DNA of 64,000 nucleotides, from contig CAKZLO010000062.1 of the NCBI GenBank assembly GCA_937127125.1, positions 1 through 64,000 on the forward strand, in the 5' to 3' direction. Within the stretch, counting starts at the first letter, position 1. Every line of letters begins with the position of its first letter. The translations under genes and the position numbers were made by a program. This stretch comes from an uncultured Ardenticatenia bacterium. GTDB taxonomy: Bacteria > Chloroflexota > Anaerolineae > 4572-78 > NAK82. Below the pieces are notes generated by a model. The model did not search any database. It saw only the letters and a program-made list of their open reading frames with translations, and had not been told where the DNA came from. This document shows, in pieces, positions 9,400-17,741 of the stretch.

Positions 9400-11631
9400 G
9401 TGCCTACTATCACAGATGTAGCTCGCCGTGCAGGTGTCTCGCCGGTCACTGTATCACGCGTACTGAATGGCACCGCACGCGTTAATCCAGCCACGCGCGA
9501 TGCAGTAGAGCGTGCTATCGCTGAAATGGGCTATGTGCCTAATGTTGTGGCGCGCAATTTGCGCTCGCGACGTACCGGTATAGTTGGATTGGTGCTACCC
9601 GATATAAGTCATCCTCTATGGGCGGCTGTTGCGCGTGGTGTGGAAGACGCAGTCCGCAGCCATGGTTATGCAGTTTTTCTAGGGAACACTGACGAAGACC
9701 CATCTAGGCAAGAGCAATATCTCCAAGCAATGCTGAGCCAGCGCGTTGAAGGAATAATTATCGCACCCTGCGAGGTGGACGTACACATTCTGATGCCGTT
9801 CTCCGAGCAGGGTATTCCGGTAGTAGCGGTGGATCGAACCATCCCTGGATGGGACATGGACACGGTCACTACGGATATGGCAGCGGGGGCACGCGCGCTG
9901 GTGCGTCATCTCTTGGCAGTGGGCCGTAGACGCATTGCGATGCTCTCTGGCCCTGTCGGTATTTCGTCTGCTAATGACTGTGTCGCTGGCTACTGCCTGG
10001 CACTCGAGGAAGCAGGTATCCCTATTGATCCACGTTTAGTACGACGTGGTGAGCTCCGTGTGATCCCCGGAGCGCATATGACAGCTCAACTGCTGGATGA
10101 AGACCTTCATGTGGATGCCATTGTGGCAGCCAACAGTGCTTTAGCGCGTGGTGCGCTGGAGGCGTTGCAGCAGCGTGCTTTACGAGTGCCCGATGATGTG
10201 GCTTTAGTTTGTTTTGACGATTCTGGATCACTGCCAACCTCTTTCCCTTTCATGACAATCGTGGCCCAGCCTGGCTATGAGTTGGGTAGCAATGCAGCTC
10301 AACTACTTTTCAGCCGTGTTAAAGGGAGGCAGCCTCTGCCTCCGCGTTGCATTGTATTGCCAACACGTTTGATCGTGCGCTACTCGTGCGGATACCACCT
10401 TAAGCAACGTGGCGAGCAAGTTCACTTGTCTCCGTCTACTCTGCATGCGTCGAACATTCAGGGTGCGCTGGTCAAACCTTTGAGTGATGCAGAGCGGCGT
10501 GCAGGGTATACTTGTCTCGGCTTGGCCGACATGCAGCTTCTACGGCAAACTCTTCGTCTCTCTGAGCATAACCGGCCCGATTCTACACGTCTATTGCGTG
10601 TCCTACAGCATCAAGATGCGGATCGAGTGCCTCATCTGCACCTTTGGGTAACAAGCCGCTCTGTATATGAATACGTGCTGGGTCGTGCACTACGCAACCC
10701 GGTGCAGAGCCAAATACCTGATCAGCCACCTGCAACACCTGAGGAGCAAGTGGAGTTCGCTGTGCGGCTGGGTATGGATGCGGTGGCCTGCGATTTCATT
10801 TGGCAACCGAACAACATCTTTGCAAGTTCCTCAAGTGGGTCGACGTGCTATGTAGGTGGCTCGGTGCGCCACTGGGGTGATCTTGACAAACTGGAATCTC
10901 CCCCTGTGCTGGCTGACCAGATAGACATGCTGGAGCGTTATTTGCGGGCCGCGCACGGAACAGGAGTTGGTATCATAGCCAGTTTTTCTTCCTTCTTTGA
11001 TTGTGCAATGCGTGCTGTGGGTGTGATAGAGGCACTCTATTTGTTTTATGACGACCGCCCTTTTCTGGAGGCACTAATGGATATCCTGCTCGAACATCAA
11101 GAGCGGGTAATGCGTGCCGTATGTGATCGCTTTGCCGGGGATCTGGCATTCATAGTGGTTAGGGATGAGATCGCCCATAACGTTGGTTTAATGATCCGCC
11201 CCGACATGTTTGAGGAGATTTTTGTGCCCCGTATGCGGCGGCTGATTGCACCTGCGAAGGAACATGGTAAGCTAGTTGGTCTGTATACGCGCGGACGCCT
11301 AGAGAAGGTTCTGCCAATCCTGGAACGCATCGGTTTTGATATTGTGTTGCCAATGGAGCCAGAGTGCAACGATCTGGTGCGTCTGAAGCGGCAATGGAGG
11401 GGTAAGATAGCTTTCGTGGGAGGCATTCCTCTCCCACTTTTGGCATATGGTAGCTGGGAGAAGATCGAGGAAACGGTCCGAGAGGCGTGTACCCAGCTCG
11501 CACCTGGCGGTGGCTACGTATTGGGCGCCAGCGGCCCCATCACAGAAGGAGTACCGCCTCAGAATGTGTGGGTGATGGCACAGGCAGTGCATCGATACGG
11601 AAGATATGTACGGACGGGCGAAGAAGCCTGA
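9400..11631 (+). CDS. LacI-family transcription regulator fused to a UroD/MtaA-like (uroporphyrinogen decarboxylase superfamily) domain
   Basis: 743 aa single ORF; N-terminus TITDVARRAGVSPVTVSRVLNGTARVNPATRDAVERAIAEMGYVPN (LacI HTH) plus complete sugar-binding-like domain; C-terminus HNRPDSTRLLRVLQHQDADRVP...FVGGIPLPLLAYGSWEKIEETVREACTQLAPGGGYVLGASGPITEGVPPQNV resembles the UroD family. GTG start with upstream GAGGAGG. Confidence 0.85.
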   Translation: MPTITDVARRAGVSPVTVSRVLNGTARVNPATRDAVERAIAEMGYVPNVVARNLRSRRTGIVGLVLPDISHPLWAAVARGVEDAVRSHGYAVFLGNTDEDPSRQEQYLQAMLSQRVEGIIIAPCEVDVHILMPFSEQGIPVVAVDRTIPGWDMDTVTTDMAAGARALVRHLLAVGRRRIAMLSGPVGISSANDCVAGYCLALEEAGIPIDPRLVRRGELRVIPGAHMTAQLLDEDLHVDAIVAANSALARGALEALQQRALRVPDDVALVCFDDSGSLPTSFPFMTIVAQPGYELGSNAAQLLFSRVKGRQPLPPRCIVLPTRLIVRYSCGYHLKQRGEQVHLSPSTLHASNIQGALVKPLSDAERRAGYTCLGLADMQLLRQTLRLSEHNRPDSTRLLRVLQHQDADRVPHLHLWVTSRSVYEYVLGRALRNPVQSQIPDQPPATPEEQVEFAVRLGMDAVACDFIWQPNNIFASSSSGSTCYVGGSVRHWGDLDKLESPPVLADQIDMLERYLRAAHGTGVGIIASFSSFFDCAMRAVGVIEALYLFYDDRPFLEALMDILLEHQERVMRAVCDRFAGDLAFIVVRDEIAHNVGLMIRPDMFEEIFVPRMRRLIAPAKEHGKLVGLYTRGRLEKVLPILERIGFDIVLPMEPECNDLVRLKRQWRGKIAFVGGIPLPLLAYGSWEKIEETVREACTQLAPGGGYVLGASGPITEGVPPQNVWVMAQAVHRYGRYVRTGEEA

Positions 11632-11754
11632 CAGAGCAATATTTCTTTCGTTGAACTGATTTTTGGATCGACAGGGGAGCATATAAGCAGTGTCCGCCTC
11701 CTTGTAGGCTTGACCTAATAAACAAAATCTTTGACAAGAAAAGGAGAAAGCAAT

Positions 11755-12390
11755 ATGAGTCTCGAAGGTATTTACGACGCAGTGTTGAACGGTGATGCCA
11801 AGAAAGCTGCTGCCGAGACGGAAGCTGCACTCAAAGCTGGTGTCAAAGCAGAGGACATTCTGCACAAGGCCTGCATCCCGGCTATGGCAGAGGTGGGTCG
11901 CCTCTTTGAGGAAGGTGAGAAGTTCGTACCGGAGATGCTTATCTCCGCGCGTGCTATGCAGGCGGCTATGAACATCCTGCGCCCTGAGCTCGTGAAGGCC
12001 GATGTCAAGACACTGGGCAAGGTGGTTATCGGCACAGTGCAAGGTGACTTGCATGACATCGGTAAGAACTTGGTCAAGATGATGCTGGAAGGCGCTGGCT
12101 TTGAGGTGTACGACTTGGGGGTGGACGTGAGTGCTCAGAAATTCGTGGAAACTGCCCGTGAGAAGAACGCTGACATCATTGGGCTTTCAGCGCTGCTGAC
12201 CACTACTATGCCAGGCATGAAGACAACCATTGAGACACTCAAGGAAACAGGATTGCATGGCAAGGTCAAGGTGATGATCGGCGGCGCTCCCATCACCCAG
12301 GATTACGCTGACGAGATTGGCGCCGACGGATATGCGCCGGATGCCAGCAGTGCTGTGCGCAAGGCAAAGCAGCTTTTGGGAGTGGCGTGA
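11755..12390 (+). CDS. Corrinoid (B12)-binding protein of methyltransferase systems (MtbC/MtmC-like)
   Basis: VIGTVQGDLHDIGKNLVKMMLEGAGFEVYDLGVDV (DxHxxG B12-binding motif), helical N-terminal cap, AxxITQDYADEIGADGYAPDASSAV; RBS AAGGAGAAAG upstream of ATG. Confidence 0.92.
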   Translation: MSLEGIYDAVLNGDAKKAAAETEAALKAGVKAEDILHKACIPAMAEVGRLFEEGEKFVPEMLISARAMQAAMNILRPELVKADVKTLGKVVIGTVQGDLHDIGKNLVKMMLEGAGFEVYDLGVDVSAQKFVETAREKNADIIGLSALLTTTMPGMKTTIETLKETGLHGKVKVMIGGAPITQDYADEIGADGYAPDASSAVRKAKQLLGVA

Positions 12391-12477
12391 CGTTCTCGCC
12401 TCCGATTTTTCGCGTTCTATCCAGCTTCTGGCATTCAGTTGCTGTAACCTAGCTGGCAGAAAGCGAAGCCTATAGCA

Positions 12478-12515
12478 AACCCTTTCCCCTCTCCGGAGTC
12501 AGAGGGGGAAGGGTT
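12478..12515. repeat. Strong imperfect hairpin (15 bp stem, one G-U wobble)
   Basis: AACCCTTTCCCCTCT-ccggagtc-AGAGGGGGAAGGGTT, 87 nt after the corrinoid gene stop; no U-tract. Confidence 0.7.
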
Positions 12516-13233
12516 CGTCGGCAAACTGGTCCCAGAATGGGATATTGAGAAACAGGGCTGGGAAAATCGATCCAAGTTCTTGGGTGTATTGCCTAGCCGA
12601 TTACATGTGCCTTTGAAGTGGATCCCCACTGTCGCTGGTACCACTTGTAGCCGACTTCGATTTCGCTTCGGTCAGCAGGCTGATTTATCTCCAAGTTCTG
12701 GCCCACAGAGTTACATCTCCCTCAAAGAAAGAATGCTCCAATGAGCCATCACACTATCCTCTTCGAATCCAAGAGCGGCAACTGTTCTCCTTGTCCTCGC
12801 AGCTATAATTGGCCCCGGGGATCTTCGCTGGCTGAGATTTGCGTTGGACTGTTATTGAATAACTAGGTGGATTGCTCGTCGCTCGGCATTGTCACTCATC
12901 GTTATCGCTTGCCTTTCGTCCAGCTGGCTCACTCGATCCAGCCACTTCGCCTGACAGCACACCACTGACACATAGCCAGGGGATCATTCCTCCAAGGGGG
13001 TTCCGCGCGGTAGAACGCGATTTCTTGCATATGCAAAATTAGAGGAGTAAAATCCGCGCGCCACGGCAGTCGCATTGCCTGACAACCAATTACCGCGAAT
13101 CGAAATTCCCTTCTAGGTCGCGGATTGTGATTAAGCAGTGCGACGCGATCCTCACTATAGTGGGGGATCTCTCGTGACCTTGAAATGGCGTTAACCGAAA
13201 AACAACCTTTCCAAACCAGAGGAGAGGGCAAAA

Positions 13234-13947
13234 GTGAGCGGTAGGGGCAAGTCACCTTCTCAGGTGCACCATCAGCCAGTGAGAGAGAGACAAGGTGTCA
13301 CAAAGGCGCAGATAATCCTTGTGGCAGGCACAACAGTAGTGGCTGCTTTTCTGTTAATAGTGCTAAATAGCACTCAGTTGCGACAGGCAGGTGGGGGTGC
13401 ATTCTCCTACCCAATAGGGATCACACAGAGCGGCCATCCGTACAAGGGCCCGCCAGAGGCGCCTCTTAAGATGGAATTGTACTCTGATTTTCTGTGTGGA
13501 CATTGCGCCGAATTTGCCAGCGTATTGGAAGCGATCAGTACGGACTACATCCAGAAAGGTAAGCTGCAGCTCATCTTTCACAATTTTGCTTTCCTCACCC
13601 CGGAGTCAGTACAGGCTGCCCAGGCATCATTGTGCGCACTGGATCAAGGCCCAGCATACTTTTGGCGGTATCACGATCTTCTGTACACCAGTCGAGCGGG
13701 AGGTATGGCAGCCTACAGCAACGTCCGACTGAAGGCGTATGCCCAAGAGTTGGGTATGGATACGGAGGCTTTCAATCGTTGTCTCGATACGCACGCCAAA
13801 GCCGGTCAAGTGCAGGCAGATCTTTACGCAGGAATACAGGCGGGTGTTGAAGGTACACCCACTTGGTTTCTGAACGGCCAAAAACACGTGGGTTTTATGT
13901 CGGAAGACAAACTACGTAATCTGCTCGATAGTATGCTTTCTCAGTAG
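13234..13947 (+). CDS. Membrane-anchored DsbA-family thiol-disulfide oxidoreductase
   Basis: TM near N-terminus; PPEAPLKMELYSDFLCGHCAEFASVLEAI with CGHC active site; GVEGTPTWFLNGQ cis-Pro motif. Confidence 0.88.
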   Translation: MSGRGKSPSQVHHQPVRERQGVTKAQIILVAGTTVVAAFLLIVLNSTQLRQAGGGAFSYPIGITQSGHPYKGPPEAPLKMELYSDFLCGHCAEFASVLEAISTDYIQKGKLQLIFHNFAFLTPESVQAAQASLCALDQGPAYFWRYHDLLYTSRAGGMAAYSNVRLKAYAQELGMDTEAFNRCLDTHAKAGQVQADLYAGIQAGVEGTPTWFLNGQKHVGFMSEDKLRNLLDSMLSQ

Positions 13948-13959
13948 TGAGTCGCACGT

Positions 13960-14433
13960 ATGAACACTTATAGCAGAACCAGTTCCGTTGTCCCTGCTTC
14001 ACCTGTGGTTGCGTGGCGTTGGTGGCTGATGATAGCACTCTCTCTGGCAGGCATCGGAGTGGCAGGCTATCTTAGCTACACGCACCTGTTCGAGTTACCG
14101 GTGATATGTGGCGCCTCGCAGGGATGTGATTTAGTCGCCCAGAGTGTCTATGCAAAAATGTTTGGAATCCCAGTTGCTGTTTTTGGATTGTTGGCCTATA
14201 TTGCCCTGCTGGTGCTGTTGGTGGCGCGGCGACGGGTAAGTGAAAACCTGGAAGCCTATGTCACGCTAGGTGTATTCGGAATATCACTTTTGGGTGTGCT
14301 GTTTTCTGCTTATCTGACTTACCTTGAGATATTCGTCATACTGGCTGTGTGTATGTGGTGTGTAGCCTCGGCGATTATTATGAGCGTCTTGTTTGTCCTG
14401 AGCATCTTGGAAATGAAATCGGTCACCCTATAA
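13960..14433 (+). CDS. Vitamin K epoxide reductase (VKOR) family protein
   Basis: Four TM; CGASQGCDLVAQSVYAKMFGIPVAVFGLLAY and CMWC motifs; adjacent to DsbA. Confidence 0.88.
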   Translation: MNTYSRTSSVVPASPVVAWRWWLMIALSLAGIGVAGYLSYTHLFELPVICGASQGCDLVAQSVYAKMFGIPVAVFGLLAYIALLVLLVARRRVSENLEAYVTLGVFGISLLGVLFSAYLTYLEIFVILAVCMWCVASAIIMSVLFVLSILEMKSVTL

Positions 14434-14506
14434 AGGGTGAGGTGTGTTCTTTCGCCAGTTGGGCGCCGAGACGGTGCCGAATGCCATTCTTACTGGAGGA
14501 AAAGTT

Positions 14507-14755
14507 ATGACTAAGATCATCTGTCGTGCAAGTGATTGCGTCCATTGGGACGAGGGCGTATGCTCTTCCGAGCAAATCACGTACGACCCTGACCGTGGAT
14601 GCCTCACCTACGAAGGCATTGAAGATGCAATGCTGGAAGACGACGAGGAGTGGGGAGAAGAGGAAGAAGAAATTCTCGATGAAGAACCGCTGGAATGGGA
14701 TGAGGAAGAAGAGGAAGAGCTCCTCGACGAGGACGAAGAAGACGACTGGGTCTGA
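14507..14755 (+). CDS. Small Cys-containing protein with highly acidic C-terminal tail
   Basis: MTKIICRASDCVHWDEGVCSSEQITYDPDRGCLTYEG followed by an Asp/Glu-rich tail; ATG 14507 after GGAGGAAAAG. Confidence 0.7.
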   Translation: MTKIICRASDCVHWDEGVCSSEQITYDPDRGCLTYEGIEDAMLEDDEEWGEEEEEILDEEPLEWDEEEEEELLDEDEEDDWV

Positions 14756-14822
14756 CTTGGAGGTGCAGTTTCGCGGAGACCGGACTCACTCGGTCACAGG
14801 CATAAAACAAAGAATTTCGAGC

Positions 14823-14861
14823 ACAAGCCAGCGCGGTTTCGTTACCTTGCTGGCTTGTTTT
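14823..14861 (+). terminator. Rho-independent terminator
   Basis: ACAAGCCAGC-16 nt-GCTGGCTTGT perfect 10 bp stem running into TTTTG, after the acidic-protein gene. Confidence 0.65.
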
Positions 14862-14897
14862 GTAATGGCATGCAAAGCAATCTCTGAGGCCTGGTAG

Positions 14898-16886
14898 ATG
14901 AGTGCGAATACGGCTGACTGGTTACTGGTGCATGGTACTGTAATCACTATGGATGCAACCCGACGCATCATCGCAGACGGTGCTGTGGCGGTGCGTGGTG
15001 ACAGTATTGTGGCAGTTGATACGGCTGCGAAGCTTACGGAGGAGATCGCGGCGGTAAATTCAGTAGACTGCACAGGGTGTGCTATTATCCCGGGACTCGT
15101 CAATGCGCATACCCATGCGCCTATGACGTTGTTGCGCAGTCTTGCTGACGACTTGCGGTTGGATGTATGGCTGTATGGCTATATGATACCCGTGGAGCGC
15201 GAGTTTGTCGGTGCAGATTTCTGTCGCGTGGGCACACTGTTGGCATGTGCCGAAATGATCCGCTCGGGAGTTAGCACCTTTGCCGACATGTATTACTACG
15301 AGGAAGAGGTAGCCTACGCCGTTGCTGAAGCTGGTATGCGCGCGATATGCGCTGAGACGATTCTCAAATTCCCTTCGCCAGATGCAACCAGCTATGAGGA
15401 GAGCTTGGAATATGCACGTGGCTTCATTGAGCGTTGGCGTGGGCACCCGCTCGTGATACCAGGGGTTGCTCCCCACGCTGCATATACTGTCACACCTGAA
15501 CTGCTGCGCGCGTCTGCCCGACTGGCTATCCAATATGACGTACCGTTACAGATCCATGTTGCCGAAACCAGTCAAGAGGTGGAAGACAGCCGCGCACGCT
15601 ATAATGTACCTATCGTTCCATGGCTTGAACGATATGGAGTGCTAGACACAAAGATGATCGCCATCCATTGTGTCCACTTGGAAGAGGGAGAGCTGCGAAC
15701 TTTGCAAAAGTATGGTGCAGGCTTGGTGCATTGTCCGAGCAGCAATCTGAAGCTGGCGAGCGGTGTCGCCAATGTCTATAAAATGATTAATCTAGGCTTG
15801 CCTGTGGGCGTCGGCACGGATGGGCCAGCATCGAACAACGATCTTGATATAGTAGAGGAGACTCGCTTGGCTGCTCTGTTGGCGAAGGGCTGCTTTGGCG
15901 ATCCGGTTGCTCTACCGGCGGCCTCTGCCTTCGCTATGGCCACCATCGAGGGAGCAAGAGCATTGCACTTAGCGCAAGCGATTGGCTCGCTCGAGGAAGG
16001 TAAACGAGCGGATATCGCTGTCGTGACGCTGGATCGCACGCACCAACTTCCTTCCTTCCACCACAACCCGGAGACTGTCTATTCGCGGCTGGTTTATGCC
16101 ACAAAGAGCACCGATGTACGTGACTTGATGGTCAATGGACGGTGGCTAATGCGCGAACGTCACCTGTTAACCGTGGATGAGGAGGTGCTGCACAAGGAAG
16201 CGCAGCGTTTTGCGCAGCGCATCGACTCCTTCCTGATTGCGCGTGAGGAGAATCTGCTCTCCAAGCTATTGGCGGTGGGTGGAGGGATTATGGCGCAGGA
16301 GATATATGAAGTGCAGGTCAAGGTGCGCCTTGATGACGTGCACTCGATGCGAGCCCGTATTGAGGGCATGAACTTAGGGATCAACCGTCCGTCAACGCGC
16401 AACCAGTTTGATACATATATGTTGTTCCGAGAGCGCGAACAGGGTCGTCTGCGTTATCGTGAGGATGAGATTCTGAATGCCGATGGAACGGTGCAAAGCG
16501 CCGAATACACCCTCACTTTGGTACTACCTATGTATGAGAAGGAGTACGATCATTCAGTAGTATTGACGCGCTCACGTTACACAGCGCCGGCTAATCGCAG
16601 CTTGCGCTTTTATCGGGAGTACTTCAAGCCGTATGAAGAGCGGCAGGTAGTGAAACATCGTTATCGCTTCCACATCACATACCGAGACACCGATTTTGCT
16701 GTAAACCTGGATGAGCTCATAACATCGAAAGGCAAGGGTCACTTCCTAGAGCTCAAGAGTCGCACGTGGTCGGCCCGTGATGCTGAACACAAAGCCAGAT
16801 TGATAGGGGAGCTGTTAGAGCTGATGGAAGTTGCATCTCACGACTTGGTCAAGGTCGAATATGTTGACCTAGTATGTGAGATATGA
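14898..16886 (+). CDS. Amidohydrolase (MtaD/SAH deaminase-like, TRZ/ATZ family) fused to a C-terminal CYTH-like domain
   Basis: GLVNAHTHAPMTLLRSLADDLRLDVWLYGYMIPVE, HVAETSQEVEDS, GVGTDGPASNNDLDIVEE; then from residue 465 MAQEIYEVQVKVRLDD...FLELKSRTW (CYTH-like). Confidence 0.85.
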   Translation: MSANTADWLLVHGTVITMDATRRIIADGAVAVRGDSIVAVDTAAKLTEEIAAVNSVDCTGCAIIPGLVNAHTHAPMTLLRSLADDLRLDVWLYGYMIPVEREFVGADFCRVGTLLACAEMIRSGVSTFADMYYYEEEVAYAVAEAGMRAICAETILKFPSPDATSYEESLEYARGFIERWRGHPLVIPGVAPHAAYTVTPELLRASARLAIQYDVPLQIHVAETSQEVEDSRARYNVPIVPWLERYGVLDTKMIAIHCVHLEEGELRTLQKYGAGLVHCPSSNLKLASGVANVYKMINLGLPVGVGTDGPASNNDLDIVEETRLAALLAKGCFGDPVALPAASAFAMATIEGARALHLAQAIGSLEEGKRADIAVVTLDRTHQLPSFHHNPETVYSRLVYATKSTDVRDLMVNGRWLMRERHLLTVDEEVLHKEAQRFAQRIDSFLIAREENLLSKLLAVGGGIMAQEIYEVQVKVRLDDVHSMRARIEGMNLGINRPSTRNQFDTYMLFREREQGRLRYREDEILNADGTVQSAEYTLTLVLPMYEKEYDHSVVLTRSRYTAPANRSLRFYREYFKPYEERQVVKHRYRFHITYRDTDFAVNLDELITSKGKGHFLELKSRTWSARDAEHKARLIGELLELMEVASHDLVKVEYVDLVCEI

Positions 16887-16913
16887 GACAGCATAACTGA
16901 GATACTCTTGACT

Positions 16914-17741
16914 ATGGAACGCGAGCGCCTGTACCGCACTGAGGCTCTTATCCTCCATCGCAGCGATTTTGGCGAGGCGGATCGCCTGTTGCACGTACTC
17001 ACTCCACATCTGGGACGTTTGCGCCTGCTGGCGAAAGGAGTGCGCAAGCTGAGCAGCCGCAAAGCTGGCCACGTGGAGCTATTTTCCCATGTCAACCTGT
17101 TGGTAGCTCGTGGATCGACGTTTGATATTGTGTCTCAGGCAGAGTTGTTGGAACCATTTCGCACGCTGCATGACAATCTCGAACGTGCTAGCATGACCTA
17201 TTATGTTGGTGAGCTGATCGTTCGTTTGACAGAGGAGCAGGATGAGAATGCTCCTCTGTTCTATCTGACGCTGGCCACGTTCGACCGGCTGTGTACCGCG
17301 CGCGATCCGCTTCTTGCTTTGCGTTACTTTGAGCTGCATGCCTTAGAACTGGCAGGCTACCGTCCCCAGCTCCATTTCTGCGTTGTCTGTCAACGGCGCA
17401 TCGAGCCGGTGGCCAACTTCTTCAGTGCGTCTATGGGTGGGGTGCTTTGCTCACATCATAAGGGGCAAGTAGAACAAGCAATGCCACTGACGTTGCATGC
17501 GCTTAAGGTGTTGCGTCATATGCAGACGCAACCGTGGGAACAGGTAGCTGTCTTGCGATTGAACTCGAATCTCCATATGGAGATCGAGACACTAGTGCAA
17601 GGCTTTATCGTCCACGTTTTAGAGCGACAGCCCAAATCGGTGGAGTTTATCCACCGCCTGCGCCGCGAGCTAAGAGAGAATTCGCTCAAGGAGCAGCTAC
17701 ATAAGACGCGTAACACAACCCAAGAAGGTGTGTCCTTATGA
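16914..17741 (+). CDS. recO: DNA repair protein RecO
   Basis: [69 protein letters not shown]...F.ASMGGVLC zinc-finger-like part. Confidence 0.92.
   Translation: MERERLYRTEALILHRSDFGEADRLLHVLTPHLGRLRLLAKGVRKLSSRKAGHVELFSHVNLLVARGSTFDIVSQAELLEPFRTLHDNLERASMTYYVGELIVRLTEEQDENAPLFYLTLATFDRLCTARDPLLALRYFELHALELAGYRPQLHFCVVCQRRIEPVANFFSASMGGVLCSHHKGQVEQAMPLTLHALKVLRHMQTQPWEQVAVLRLNSNLHMEIETLVQGFIVHVLERQPKSVEFIHRLRRELRENSLKEQLHKTRNTTQEGVSL

Noticed and set aside
11299-12054. 251 aa minus-strand ORF opposite the LacI-UroD and corrinoid genes
   Set aside because: Overlaps two confidently identified genes on the other strand; no recognisable domain. Shadow ORF.
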